From Parastagonospora avenae f. sp. tritici 18332-5 (taxonomy: Eukaryota; Ascomycota; Dothideomycetes; Pleosporales; Phaeosphaeriaceae), in contig JAFJTR010000022.1 of assembly GCA_022559985.1 (NCBI GenBank), positions 62,001 through 126,000 of the forward strand: a stretch of DNA of 64,000 bases. The letters run 5' to 3'. The notes below the pieces were generated by a model. The model saw only the letters and a program-made list of their open reading frames with translations. It did no database searches and had not been told where the DNA came from. This document shows positions 1 to 10,948 of this stretch, one piece after another. The position numbers and the translations under genes are program-made. The stretch's first letter is position 1, and every line of letters starts with the position of its first letter.

Positions 1-1096
1 ATTTCCAGCTGAAGCACCAGCGACTAAAGATGATGACGTTGCGCAAATTAGGAAGTGGACCAATATTTGGCTGACTTGGTGGGCCATGCGAGGCGTATGG
101 GTAGCGTTCCTGGATCTCTGGAATGCTCAGAATGTACGAGAGAAAATCGTCGGAGACCTCTTGGAGCACTAGGACATCCGCCGTGGCGGATTCGGAGAGG
201 ATCGTTGATATGAGAAACGGATCACGCTCGTGCGTTGGAGGATACTCGGAGTCAATGAGCACATTATAGCTCGAGATCTTCAGGTTACTCGCATGTGTGT
301 CGATCTGGCTGGTGTTGTCACACACTGACCAGACGTCTTGTTGTGGGTCATAATTGTATGTTTGCCCCGACTGTAGGTTGCGGTTGGCAGTTGGTGTGTT
401 TCTGATAGGAACTTCTCCTTGTTCGTCGTCCCCGACACTCAAGTCTTTGGCGGCCGTGGGATCTTGCTCAATCCAGTGCTCTGGTGTAGAAGGCCTCCAG
501 GCGTCTTCGGGGCGAGCTATATCAATCACGCCCCATAACCTCATACAATCAACTGGGCCGGAGCGATCACGGACGAGTATAGCGAGCGCTCCGACCGGAA
601 ACTGTAGTTTAGGCAGAAGCCGAGCCTTGCTCAACAGGAACTGTTGTGAAAAGAGCGTGTTGTTCTCGGTCTGTCCAATAGTGAGATGTAAATTGCTGGG
701 CCCGGGCTTTTGGCCAAGAGCCTGCATTGCCATTGAACGGAGTGAAGCCATAGATGAATCTGATTTGGATTGATCCTCCTGAAGGAATACGGTGCTGTTG
801 TTGCGATGCTTGAAGATGCCCGCGTCCGAGAGTGTCGTCGTATGTGATTTGCTCGTGTCGAGATGTTCGTCAAAGTATGCTTTCAGTTGCTCCTGCGCCC
901 GTGGAAGATTCTCCGGTGCAACGAATGGATATATGAGGTTGATGTGAGCTGGCCACTTCCCGTAGGCCTTGTCGTATAGTTCGCGGAGTTGGTTAACATG
1001 TCCGCATGCTGTATCGGGTGCAATGATACACAACGCGGTATCGTTTGAGTTGATGCGAATTGCATCAGAAAACTGTGATGCTTCGATGCCTGCCAT
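1..1096 (-). CDS. 2H phosphoesterase / EEP nuclease fusion protein, C-terminus cut off by window edge
   Basis: An open frame of 365 codons runs without a stop from an ATG at 1096 down to the window edge. Residues about 20-200 look like a 2'-5' RNA ligase/2H phosphoesterase fold: the paired motifs are H51-x-N53 (HINLIYPF) and H137-x-T139 (HLTIG). After a hydrophilic linker, residues about 273-365 start an endonuclease/exonuclease/phosphatase (EEP, CCR4/TDP2-like) domain, with N278 in SSYNVL and the metal-binding E313 in VLVLQEVS. The EEP catalytic D/N/H residues should lie beyond the edge. 2H enzymes act on 2',3'-cyclic or 2'-5' RNA ends and EEP domains cut phosphodiesters, so a role in RNA end processing or repair is inferred. 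No intron is seen in this part. The first 2H motif is H-x-N rather than H-x-T/S, which may alter activity. The gene is divergent from the F-box gene. Confidence 0.8.
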   Translation of the reverse strand, partial: MAGIEASQFSDAIRINSNDTALCIIAPDTACGHVNQLRELYDKAYGKWPAHINLIYPFVAPENLPRAQEQLKAYFDEHLDTSKSHTTTLSDAGIFKHRNNSTVFLQEDQSKSDSSMASLRSMAMQALGQKPGPSNLHLTIGQTENNTLFSQQFLLSKARLLPKLQFPVGALAILVRDRSGPVDCMRLWGVIDIARPEDAWRPSTPEHWIEQDPTAAKDLSVGDDEQGEVPIRNTPTANRNLQSGQTYNYDPQQDVWSVCDNTSQIDTHASNLKISSYNVLIDSEYPPTHERDPFLISTILSESATADVLVLQEVSDDFLSYILSIPEIQERYPYASHGPPSQPNIGPLPNLRNVIIFSRWCFSWK

Positions 1097-1624
1097 TTCT
1101 AAGAACTGCCAAGTACGATACTAATGAATGCTTCCGAAAAGATAATAAGATAGTGTATCTCAAACATGCAAACAAGCAGAATGTAAAGATCTTGGTGAAT
1201 GGTCAATTGAGGGAACTCTCGACCTTACTTATAGGGCAGAATGATACTCTCGTAGTAGTATCCTGATACATACACTGATCTAAGCCCGATATGGAGTCGT
1301 GACTCCTGCGAGTATGAATGCCTTGTCACAGTTTCGTGTGAGCCAAAGTGAGTCATTTACGCTAACGCTTTTCGGACGCTGCGCCACATGAGCCACTCCA
1401 CTCACTCCACCTCGGCTTTACTTCTCATGTTTCCGTCAATGCATTGTTCAATGTTTGCAGGGCTTTGGAACGGGGAAGTGAAGGTGATGAGCAAGAGGAA
1501 AGATGTGGTGTCATAAGTGAAAGACCCGATGAACCTCCGTCCGAGCGGGGCTGAGGCGGCAGCCGACACCGGTTTTTAATCAGGAGCGCTCTTTCCACCA
1601 CGACCAAAACCAGCACAACAAATC
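1097..1624. other. Intergenic, divergent promoter region
   Basis: This gap separates the divergent RNA-end-processing gene and F-box gene, so both promoters should lie here. I see no gene; a small plus-strand open frame at 1060-1266 overlaps the coding start of the left gene and has no recognisable content. Confidence 0.5.
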
Positions 1625-2467
1625 ATGCCGGGACTTCTAGATCTTCCCAGTGAACTTCTCTTCAATATCATCGGTTATGTCGACTCTTCGCCATACGCTT
1701 CAAGTCCCGACCAGAAGCGCTACCGGCCGGCACGCCTGCAAAGCCGAGCCGTTGTGTGTTTCCCGACTATAGATGCTTCATGGCCCAGCCACACGCGTAA
1801 CTTGATGTTCGCATGCAAAACACTGCATGACGAAGTAACTGCCTTCCTCTCAAAAGCGCCTCGAGCTTTCGAGCTCGACATAGCAATCGTCAACAACCAC
1901 TGGATCTGGCCGATATGGACGTACATCCCAGGCACGAAGATAGACGACTTGATCGAAAACCTGAATATCAACCTCATACACTGCTGCAATGAAGACGAGC
2001 GCGCATCTTCTGTCACAGATTCTGCCAGTTGGGCCACCTCTCTTGAGTTCATAAAGGTCATCAGTCACTTTCTGCGCAGTGGTACTTCAACTGCGTCATT
2101 CGAGGGGACTGGCGTGCCGAAACGCGACTTGGACTTTCGTATCAAAACTATCACTATTGATGTCGATACTGCGATTATTAGCACGGGCAATGAAACGCTC
2201 AGCGAAGATGATATCCCATTTCGAAAGGTTCAAGGCCTTGGGCATCTCACATTCGACCCTCTGTACTCTGCCGATAGGGCCACCTGCCTGGATAATCTGG
2301 ATAGATTGCTCAACTTCGTCATGATGGCAATGTCTCGGTTGGGCGACGGTCTGACCATTCGTGAGCGTGTGGATTGGATGGTCTTTAGTGTGGACGGACA
2401 GACTAAGGGTGCGGTCAGTATCGCACAGATCAAATCGAATATGGATGAGACGAGGAGCGGAAGATAG
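1625..2467 (+). CDS. F-box-like protein
   Basis: Single-exon gene of 280 aa starting at an ATG in good context (ACAAATCATGCC). Residues about 3-40 carry an F-box-like helix pair (GLLDLPSELLFNIIGYV), followed by a segment typical of fungal F-box-like proteins in which residues such as LMFACKTLHDEV follow a variable loop. F-box proteins join a substrate to the SKP1-cullin-F-box ubiquitin ligase; the substrate-binding part here (about 90-280) has no leucine-rich repeats or WD40 repeats that I can see. This kind of gene is abundant and fast-evolving in filamentous fungi, so the substrate cannot be guessed. There are no near-consensus introns. The antisense open frames across it are shadows. Confidence 0.75.
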   Translation: MPGLLDLPSELLFNIIGYVDSSPYASSPDQKRYRPARLQSRAVVCFPTIDASWPSHTRNLMFACKTLHDEVTAFLSKAPRAFELDIAIVNNHWIWPIWTYIPGTKIDDLIENLNINLIHCCNEDERASSVTDSASWATSLEFIKVISHFLRSGTSTASFEGTGVPKRDLDFRIKTITIDVDTAIISTGNETLSEDDIPFRKVQGLGHLTFDPLYSADRATCLDNLDRLLNFVMMAMSRLGDGLTIRERVDWMVFSVDGQTKGAVSIAQIKSNMDETRSGR

Positions 2468-2762
2468 GACGAGGGAGTCTGTGTGAACAAAGGCATCTGA
2501 CAGCTTAAAGCTATGCGTTGTTGGCACAGCTCTATGTAGAGTTCCAAGCACCCTGGCCGCTTTCCTTCGTAAGAATCAACATATATATACCGCGGAGGAA
2601 TATCACAAATGACGTCATTCACAACTCAAATGATCCGATCAGCCTAATTCCAACACGAATCCTTTGGTAATCGAGGAGTTGTGCAAACCCCAGAATTACT
2701 TTCTCTACACAAGCCTCGACAGATTGTAGTACCTAAGCATCACCATCAACCCCCAAACCACC

Positions 2763-3473
2763 ATGACGTCCACCACCCCACCCTTCAAAGTCCTCCTCTT
2801 CAACAAATCAGTTGGCTACCGGCACACCTCCATCCCCGCCAGCATCCGCGCCCTCCAAACTCTCGCAGATACACATAAGAACTTCACCCTCACCGCCACC
2901 GAAGACGCCGAAATCTTCAACCCCAGCACCCTATCCCCTTTCTCCGTAATAATCCTGCTGCAAACCCTCGGCCCCATATTCACTTCTTCTCAACTCTCCG
3001 CCCTGAAAGCCTTCGTGCGCGCAGGGGGCGGTGTCGTCGCCATCCACGCCGCCGCCGCCGGCATGCCTGACGATGCGTGGTATGCGAAACTATGCGGTGC
3101 GGCATTCGACATGCACCCCGACCCATGCCCGGGCACCGTAGTCGTTGAGAAATCCAACGAGGCGCATTTCGTTCCCTCCAATTCTCGCGGGAGGCAGGGC
3201 TGGGTGGACGAGTGGTATAACTTCACGTCTCACCCGCGAGATAATAAGAATCTTGAGATATTGCTCAGGGCGGATACGAGCACATTTGAGGGGGGCAAGA
3301 TGGGGGAGGACCATCCGCTGGCGTGGTGTCAGGAGTTTGAGGGTGGGAGGAGTTTTTACATTGCGTTGGGGCATTTTGATGAGGCGTGGGGGGATGAGTG
3401 GTTTTTGGGGTGGGTTTTGAGGGGGTTGATGTGGGCGACTGACAAGGAAGACGTGTATCGTGGGGTGGAATAA
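2763..3473 (+). CDS. ThuA-like domain protein
   Basis: Single-exon gene of 236 aa, essentially one ThuA-like (trehalose-utilisation type, class I glutamine amidotransferase fold) domain. It begins FKVLLFNKSVGYRHTSIPA, matching the family's first strand and the GY/F-RH motif. Then come a D/E-rich patch, a glycine-rich turn (FVRAGGGVVAIHAA), a conserved H-P segment (DEWYNFTSHPR), HPLAWCQEFEGGRSFYIALGH, and a terminal WFLGWVLRGLMWAT helix. The family is linked to carbohydrate metabolism in bacteria and its fungal substrate is unknown. The length matches stand-alone fungal ThuA proteins. There is no signal peptide, so it should be intracellular. It is convergent with POM152, whose stop lies about 200 bp downstream. 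Confidence 0.85.
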   Translation: MTSTTPPFKVLLFNKSVGYRHTSIPASIRALQTLADTHKNFTLTATEDAEIFNPSTLSPFSVIILLQTLGPIFTSSQLSALKAFVRAGGGVVAIHAAAAGMPDDAWYAKLCGAAFDMHPDPCPGTVVVEKSNEAHFVPSNSRGRQGWVDEWYNFTSHPRDNKNLEILLRADTSTFEGGKMGEDHPLAWCQEFEGGRSFYIALGHFDEAWGDEWFLGWVLRGLMWATDKEDVYRGVE

Positions 3474-3679
3474 TCTGTTTGATTGGAGATGAATTGCTCA
3501 CGCCGACGAGGAAGGAAAGGAGCATGCGATGCAGTTCGGATTTGCAATCAGATGCTACTCGCTCCAACTATGCTCATCTCAAACCAGAAGAAAAGAGGAA
3601 ACGCTTGAAGGAAATATTGACACAAAACGCCAATCTATGCAGCCCAATTCATCCTACTCTTCGTCCACCACATGGCATC

Positions 3680-6600
3680 TCAGTACGTCAACATCTTCTG
3701 CCCGCCCTTCTTTACATCCAAACCTTCTCTCGCGAAGCTACACCACCTGTCCTTGATGCTCACAACCTCATACGTGCCCTCTTCCTGCACGGGGATCCTC
3801 AAGTGATGTCCCTCACTCCGCTCCGTCTTGACCTCCAAGACTTTACTCTTCCTGCCACGTACCGCATTCGTACTGCGTGTGTAGGTGAACTCGAATGGCG
3901 GTGTGCCCCAGAAGTCGAATTCCAGATCAGTGCCGCCGCCCTCGTGGATGTCGATTTCGCTGACTTGGCCGCCAGACAGCTTGACCGAGGGGATGGGATG
4001 GATGTGCTTCTCAAGGTTGAGAGTAGCAAGGCACTCAGAGGCTGAGTCGCGGAGACCAGTAATAGTGAAGGTTCCGGGGAGTTCGGCAAGACGGCGGAAG
4101 TTTGTGCCGGGGTTGGAGGCTTTGCGTTGTTTGCCTTCGAAGGTGTAGTAGACGGTGAATGGTTGTTGACCGCTAAGAGCGTAGGACAGACGCTCGCCGA
4201 CACAGAAGTCGGTGCGGTCTTCAAGAGGAGTAGCGGTAGGAGCGTCGAAAACGCTGATCTGCACGCGATCTTTGCTGTTGGGCTGGGGCTTGAGCGTGCA
4301 GCCACGCGAGTCGCGGACTTTGCGGATGAAGATGGACGACTGGCCAAGATTGAGCTTGTTGCGCTCGATCTTGAGATCATACTTATTGTCTGGAATGTTC
4401 TTGTGGACGCTTAGTTCAGGCTTTGGTGTGCCTTGGTGCTTGATTTCGACCTCGAGGTGGAATGGTGGTACGCCTTCGAGGGTGATTGGGATAACCTCTT
4501 CACCCTCAGCCTCTCTGGAGCAGTAGCTGTAGGTCTTTCCAGGCTTGTCGAAGCGAGCGCTAGGGCGCGGGTGAACAACCTGTCGTACTGCGACGGGCGT
4601 AAAATGCTTCTTTGAGTGGTCGTATTTGGCGTCTCCAAGCTTCACAAAGGTGTATTCGTATGTGCCCGCTTCAGCAGTGTCGGCCTTGATGGACGTGATG
4701 CCATTAGTAGCATGAAGCTCTTTTTCTTGCACCTTGACATTCTTGCCCCTCTTGTCCTTGAGCTCTTCGCGGTACGAAACGTCAAATGGAGCGTTGCCTG
4801 TATCCGTGTTAGTGAGGCATAATATGTGATGGGATTGGCAGACTTACCACTCAGCGAGATATCGAAGGAGTCATCTTCGCCCTCACAAACTGCATCCCGG
4901 ACGTATTTGCCGCCTTCCACAACAATGGCAGGAGTCTCGGCAATGCTGAGCGCTGGTCGTGCAACCCAGGAGACGTCGAACTGGCTAGCCTTCTCCTCAA
5001 TGAGACCCGGGCAGACAGAGTCCTTGACAGACAGGAGCTGGTATGTGCCATCGGTCTTGACGTCCAAGAATGAGTTGGCCGTCTGGAAAGTGTCCTTCTT
5101 GATCTCCTTTGTCGCCAGGTTCTCGTATTCCAGTCTCCATGGACCGTTACCAGTGAAACGTAGCGGCAGTCCGACGGCCCTGCCTTCCAGAGCCCTGATC
5201 GCTTGGCGGCCTTCGATGTGACCAAAGTAGGCTTTAGGTCGTTCATGTCGTACATTGACTCTAGCTTCCTCTTGCAGGTACTCCTTGCATCCCACCTTGT
5301 CACTGACACTCGTAAGGGTGACGACATACTCGCCACCACTCGAAAGCTTGTCTGTCCGGATGGTGTAGTGCTCGTCGGTAATATCAACTGTGTGCTTGGC
5401 GCGTTTGCCGTTGTGTACGATCTCATACTCCAGCTTCCATGGCGCATCTCCGGAAAGACGTACGTCGAAGTCGGCAGTGTCGTCAATACAAGCCTGTTGA
5501 GGCCGTCTGCTTTCAACGAAACGGGCATGTGCTGAAGGCCTAACGTTCTGCTGCAGCTCTATGTTCTTCAAGGGCACATCTTTGTACACAGCGTCACTAA
5601 CGCTTTCGAAAATGTACTTGTAGTGGCCGGCATCCTTTGGAACGAAATCGGTAGTCCAGCGAAGCGAGGCAATCTGGATCGGACGTGTTTGCTTCTTCCG
5701 TCCGTTGAAATACTCGCTGTAGTACACAGTAAATGGTGGACTTCCTACCAAGTTGAGACTAACTTGGAGACCAATGGGGTTGCCTGCACATTTGTCGACA
5801 ATGTCGTCGCTCGTCAAGCTCAAGTTCGGCTCTGGTGGGTTTTGGAGCAGACAGGAAGTGGGCTCAAGGACCTCACCTTCACAGAAGTCAGTCGATACCG
5901 ATTTCAGTGTATATAATCCAGGAGCTTGAATGAGCGGCTGTTCTTTTGTGCTGCGCATGACCTCCTTTTTGAGCTTAGCATCCGCGCTGTGATAACCATC
6001 TGTGACGATGTCTTGCTCTGGAGTGAAGATGTATGAGATTGTGTGCGGGACGTCGATTGCCTTTCGAGATGTTGAGCTGTATGCGACCGGGAGGCGCTCG
6101 ACGTTGTTCCTGGCGACCTTGATTGGGGTCTGAGGGCTGCAGCCCTTCAAGAAGATGGTAGGGCGCTCGTGGACCTGGAAACTTTGGCGCAGTCCGGTAG
6201 CCTTGTGCTTCGGCCTCTCGTCATCGTCGATAGCGGCAAAATTCACCATGTTGCCAAAGCCGTCCTGCACTTCTTCAACCTCGTACTCCCAGAGGCCGCT
6301 AGTCGTGACAGTTTCGTTCAGTGGCACTGTAATCTTCTGCGACTTTGCCCAAGTGACATCCTCACGCCCGCTTTTAACCAAAGCTTGCGACGAGTGTCTT
6401 GACAATGGCGAGACGGCGTCGTCTGGCTGTAGATTCTGGAACTCGGATCCACCTCGCTGAACGCCATTGACTGCTAGCCGGTATTTAATGCTCAGGGGTG
6501 GCGTGCCCTCGACCTCAAGTGCTACATCAGAGAGATCGTTGCGACATCGGTTGCCGCTCGTAGGCTTTACGCGAGCCTGCGGACATGTCGCAACGACAAG

Positions 6601-7530
6601 GCTGGAGACGCGAGGGCGGACCTGGAGCTTCGACTGGTCCACGACTCTTTTCAGAAGGTAAACACCAGGCTTCTTGACAGTGTAGCGCAGCAGTAACGGG
6701 TCATCCGGGTCGACATTCTTCGACGACTTCTTCAACGACTTTCTCGCCTTGTCCAGCATTTTGCCCAGATCCTTCTTCTTGATTATGATGGTCTCGTTGG
6801 TGTTTGTCGCGACATCGATTCGCAGAAGCTCCATTTCGATGGGCTCGGTCTGGTTGATGAGGATGGGTATCTCGAGCTGGGCGATGGTCGAGCTCAGGCA
6901 GAAGGGTTGCTTGTCGGGATTCAGGATGGCGGATCCCTCAGGGAGGATGTTGATAATCTGCTTTCCGAGGATCAAGGAGGCGTTGTGCAGGATCGCGCCT
7001 GGCTTGACGCTGCGCTCGCTGATGGCCAGCTCGCTGTCCCACAAGAAGCCCACTAGGCCAATAAACCACGCCTGCACCGGGACGCCAATCTTGAACATGA
7101 GCATGACGTCGATCGCGGCATGCGCCACAAATAGCAGAAACGCAGCGCCGTTGCTCCACTCCAACCAGGGAATCTCCAGCAACGGCGTCCCGAACATAAA
7201 CAGCATGTCGAAGAAACACCATTTCAGACACAGTATTAATGACTGATCCTCCTCGATGATAAGGGTGTAGAAGTCGTATAGTCGATATGCCCATAGGCCA
7301 ACATAGATGGCGAAGACATAGAAGCGCTGCTGGGCAGGATCGAGGATATCTGATGGTATCAGAGGCCCTGAGCCTGACTGTGCGGGCGCTTTTGGCACGT
7401 CTGGGAGTGACGTCCGTACATTTGGTCTCGGCGTGCTGCCATTCGGGCTGCGCACGTCTGGCGATCGATTCGTCGTTTGCGGTGTCGAGGGGAAGCCGCC
7501 CACGCCTCTGCGCGCCGGTGTGCCGTTCAT
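3680..7530 (-). CDS. POM152: Nucleoporin POM152 (transmembrane nuclear pore protein)
   Basis: Integral membrane nucleoporin that anchors the nuclear pore complex in the pore membrane through a lumenal ring. Two exons are inferred: 7530..4848 and 4797..3680, joined across a 50-bp intron (GTAAGT donor, TACAG acceptor), giving DISLSG-NAPFDVSY and 1266 aa, close to the family length of roughly 1250-1340. Residues 1-60 are a low-complexity S/P/T-rich cytosolic tail. About 65-170 hold three hydrophobic segments (RFYVFAIYVGLWAYRLYDF, ILCLKWCFFDMLFMFG, FLLFVAHAAIDVMLMF region). The rest is the large lumenal part with repeated Ig-like units, each with a conserved PPF.V.Y or PW.LEYE strand pattern, for example SPPFTVYYSEY, DAPWKLEYEI and GPWRLEYEN. 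It shares a 505-bp divergent promoter with the UCH gene. Confidence 0.93.
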
Positions 7531-8035
7531 CGCGCCCTAGGATTGAGCTTTTCCTAGAGTTTCCAGGTCATGAGGGAAGGGGCCGTGTTCTGCTGTGCGA
7601 GTATCTTTTTGTTATGGCCAGGGCGGTGCTGTCTGCTTTGTTTGGTGTGCTCTAACAAAACATTTACGCTTGCCTGCGCGACGCGACAAGGTCATACCGC
7701 TGGTAGGGCTGATGCTGTGGCCAATCATAGCCCGATGGCCAGGGTCTCGTAGTCACGTGCCAGAACATCAACCATCCGCTTCGGCACTCCCACCACTTCT
7801 CACCTTCACCTCCAAAGTCTTGTTCACCGCTGAAGTCACTGCCGCTCGTTTCCTATTGTACTGCGCCCTCAATAGCGCTGATTGATCGCTTAAATTATCC
7901 CACCATGTCTGCTTCGTTTCCTCTCCTGCTCCAACTTCCAAACGTGCACACACATACTTGAAGAACCTTCACCTCTACCAATTCGATCTCTTGTAGCTAT
8001 TTGCACCTCACAAAGGATCTTCCTTCTCGTTCAAC
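7531..8035. promoter_or_regulatory. Bidirectional promoter region of POM152 and the UCH gene
   Basis: 505 bp between two divergent start codons. A CCAAT box (CCAATCA) lies at 7721-7727, roughly 200 bp upstream of POM152 and 310 bp upstream of the UCH start. CT-rich runs precede the UCH ATG (about 7920-8030), as is usual at fungal transcription starts. That it drives both genes is inferred from the layout only. Confidence 0.5.
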
Positions 8036-9577
8036 ATGTCCGACAACGCTCGCTCCTCACCCAAAGTCATCGCTGCTCGCAAGGCTGCAGAGGTCGAGAA
8101 GCAAGCTACTCCTCCGCCAAGCCCAGTCAATGGCACAGGCTCTGCTAGCAAACATAAGCAGATCCCATCCCCCGACATGTCTGCTGGTCAGGCTTCGTCT
8201 GCGGACCTCTCCTCTCCACCAGATTCACCGGGCTCCAAGAAGCGAGCACTTCCCGACCCATCAACCGAAGCAGAGCCCAGCCCCAAGAAAGCGAAGGCTC
8301 CTTCCCCCATGGCTGAGGCTGAGAAGGACGAACATGCGTCACCTGACTCAGACACCAAGGACGACAATGAGTCCTCCCCTCCGCCAGCTTCAGACCTCAA
8401 AATCAGCAAAGAGAACTGGCAGGGCTTCTGTGAGATCGAGTCTGACCCGGCCTACTTCTCCGTCATCCTGCGCGAGATGGGTGTCAAAGACGTCGCTGTG
8501 CGTGAGGTCTTCGCCATGGATCCCGCCATCCTCGACATGGTTCCTCACCCCATCCACGGACTCATCTTCCTGTTCCGCTACCGCGAGTTCGGCAACGAGC
8601 ATCAGGCCACCGACGCCCCTGACGATGTCTGGTTCTGCAACCAGCTACCAGCACAGAACAGCTGCGGTACTCTCGCCATGCTCAACATCATCATGAACAA
8701 GCCCGAGCTCGACATTGGCGAGCATCTGGTTCAGTTCAAGGAGTTCACCAAAGAAATGACCTCCGTCCAGCGTGGTGAGGCGCTCGCTAGCTTCGACTTC
8801 GTCAAGCAGATCCACAACTCCTTCGCCAAGCGCATGGACATCCTCGAGAACGACAAGCACCTCGCCTCCAAAGCCAGGCGCGCTGAGCGCCTCAAGGATA
8901 AGGCCGTGAAGGGCACGTCCCGTCGCAACTCGACAGCGTCTGACGATAGCACCGACTCCTTCGAGGAGAATGGTCACCATTTCATTGCATTCGTCCCTGT
9001 CGGCGATGAGGTCTGGAAGCTCGATGGAATGGACGCCCAGCCGACCTGCGTCGGGACGTTCGATGCTGCTGTAGGTGAGACCTGGCTGTCTGCCGCGTCC
9101 GACACCATCAACACGCTGATGGCCGCTGGCGACAGCGACTACGGCGTGCTCGCAGTCTCCCAGTCCCCGCTGTCTTCGCTACGCGAGAAGGCAGCACTCA
9201 CCATCAACACCTTGGTGGCCGTGGAGTCGCGCCTCCACGAGGTCGATCCGACCTGGGTCAGTTCTGACCCGCCGCCGAGCCTCTCCGCCCTAGGCATCGA
9301 GCAGCAGCTCCTCAGCGCCCACCCGGTTCACGCCGACACCATGGCGCTGGTCGTCGTGGAGGATTCAGCAACTCTGCTCGCGCGTCGCAGCACGTTGGCG
9401 GAGGAAATGGGTGGTGTGGCTACAAGCATCGGCGTTGAGATGGAGGAGGAGGCGGCGGAGGAGCAGAAGGCGAGGCAGCGCCGCTTCGACGCCGGGCCGG
9501 TGTTGAAGAAGTGGTTGGAGATGCTGGCCGACAACGGCTACCTGGAGGAGAACCTGGACAGGTTCATGGAGAAGTGA
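8036..9577 (+). CDS. Ubiquitin C-terminal hydrolase, UCH family (peptidase C12, UCH37/BAP1-like)
   Basis: Cysteine protease that removes ubiquitin adducts. This is a single-exon gene of 513 aa. Residues 1-125 are a disordered S/P/K/E-rich extension absent from small UCH enzymes. The catalytic domain runs from about 128 (WQGFCEIESDPAYFSVILREMG) to 375. It has the oxyanion/catalytic block NQLPAQNSCGTLAMLN with C210 as nucleophile, H315 in GHHFIAF, and D330 in VWKLDGMD. The H-to-D spacing of 15 matches UCH enzymes. A crossover-loop-like basic segment follows at about 270-300. The C-terminal part (about 385-513) ends in KKWLEMLADNGYLEENLDRF, resembling the ULD tail of UCH37-type enzymes that bind proteasome or chromatin partners. 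One oddity is the spacing between the presumed oxyanion Gln (Q203) and C210, which is one residue longer than in human UCH enzymes. Confidence 0.92.
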   Translation: MSDNARSSPKVIAARKAAEVEKQATPPPSPVNGTGSASKHKQIPSPDMSAGQASSADLSSPPDSPGSKKRALPDPSTEAEPSPKKAKAPSPMAEAEKDEHASPDSDTKDDNESSPPPASDLKISKENWQGFCEIESDPAYFSVILREMGVKDVAVREVFAMDPAILDMVPHPIHGLIFLFRYREFGNEHQATDAPDDVWFCNQLPAQNSCGTLAMLNIIMNKPELDIGEHLVQFKEFTKEMTSVQRGEALASFDFVKQIHNSFAKRMDILENDKHLASKARRAERLKDKAVKGTSRRNSTASDDSTDSFEENGHHFIAFVPVGDEVWKLDGMDAQPTCVGTFDAAVGETWLSAASDTINTLMAAGDSDYGVLAVSQSPLSSLREKAALTINTLVAVESRLHEVDPTWVSSDPPPSLSALGIEQQLLSAHPVHADTMALVVVEDSATLLARRSTLAEEMGGVATSIGVEMEEEAAEEQKARQRRFDAGPVLKKWLEMLADNGYLEENLDRFMEK

Positions 9578-10948
9578 GGTGGGGTGGTGGTGGTTGTGGT
9601 GGTGAGAGATAGAGAGATGAATGCAAATTTTGACCAGTATCTGCTCTTAAATTCATGTGATTATGTACTACTGAACCTACATGCTAATCGCCTTCAGCTT
9701 CGAGAACAGTGATCCTGCCGAACTCAAGAGAAGCTGACACTCTCCTCACTGCGCTATCAGCATACTGACCTATACTCTATGTTGTATTGAGTCACAGCTA
9801 GCTCACACCAGACATCTGCCTCGACCTGAGTCTTCGGAAGAGGACACAAGCAACCAAGCTATGGATGGTCCCCAAGACTCCTGCTCTCGAATCGAGGAGA
9901 TCTATGCTAAATCTGCAGGGCCCTCACAAGCCAATGCCCAGGATGTGCAGGTGTGCAGCCGATCGAGGAGGTCCTTCGAGGGCGCGTGACCGACTTCCAC
10001 CTGACACCCGCGAACCCGAAAGACACGTCATTGAACTTGAAATGACAGCGCACCAGCACACGTTTGCGGTCCGAAAATCGGTCTCAATGAATGCGCTTTC
10101 TGAGGAGATGACGGAACGATGTTTTGGTAGAAAATTACTTTACGTGGTGGAGTTTTGGAAAAGTGGTGTTGGATGTGTTGAGGCGTGAGTCGAAACACCA
10201 AGGGTTCGGGAAGAGCGACGCGACGAGGATCATAACAACGGGGTCTGTGGCTGGAACTTCATATTATTTTACTGGTGATTACCTAGAGAAAAGGTAAACT
10301 CGTGGATAGACTGCAGTCTGGCCCGTTTCAAGGCTGTGGGCGTTGGCGATCATCCTTTCTTTAAGGCATAGAGACACTGGTCGAACGCGTCAACTACGAC
10401 TATGTTCAACTTCGAGGCAGTGAGGTGTGATGGACAGGTCAGCAATGGCCACAGCCACAGACTATGCCTCAAGAAGAGAAGCCATCTACCTAGAGGAGGC
10501 AAACGACGCGCGACCCCAGAACAGGTGGAGCGCGCGGTGGTCGAGGCGGACCAGAGGCTCAAGGTCAAGGGAAGATGCGATGGGGGATTTGCGAAGCGAA
10601 CAGCAGACGAGGAACACCCCCGACAAAGCCAACGTACAACTGCCAAACCTCGCCCAGTCAGCTCGCGGCATTAGTCTACCAGCAGATCACAAATTCAACG
10701 CATAATACTTAATCCTTCCTAAATAGGAATGGAGGATTTCAGGTTCGTTGTTGATCTGGCGGGCGCGTGTCGGATTGGGAAGCGACTACAAATAGCAAGA
10801 GGCCCCGCAGCGCGATCGGGGCCCTTCCAACCAAGTCACTTTGAAAAGCAGACACCACATCGCCCCGTCAATCGATTTTCACGGCTAGACTCTCGCTGCC
10901 AGCATCAGATATCTGTTCATACCGCCATCACAGTAAATATCCTCAGCC
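9578..10948. other. Intergenic region
   Basis: A GGT/GTG-rich run lies immediately after the UCH stop (about 9579-9603). Small plus-strand open frames at 9865-10188 and 10402-10705 show no recognisable domain, conserved pattern or convincing exon structure. The right end holds the histone H1 promoter. Confidence 0.4.

Noticed and set aside
354..773. 139-codon plus-strand open frame near the left edge
   Set aside because: Lies antisense to the 2H/EEP fusion gene, whose reading frame shows catalytic motifs.
9865..10188. 107-codon plus-strand open frame upstream of histone H1
   Set aside because: No recognisable family or composition bias of a coding gene.
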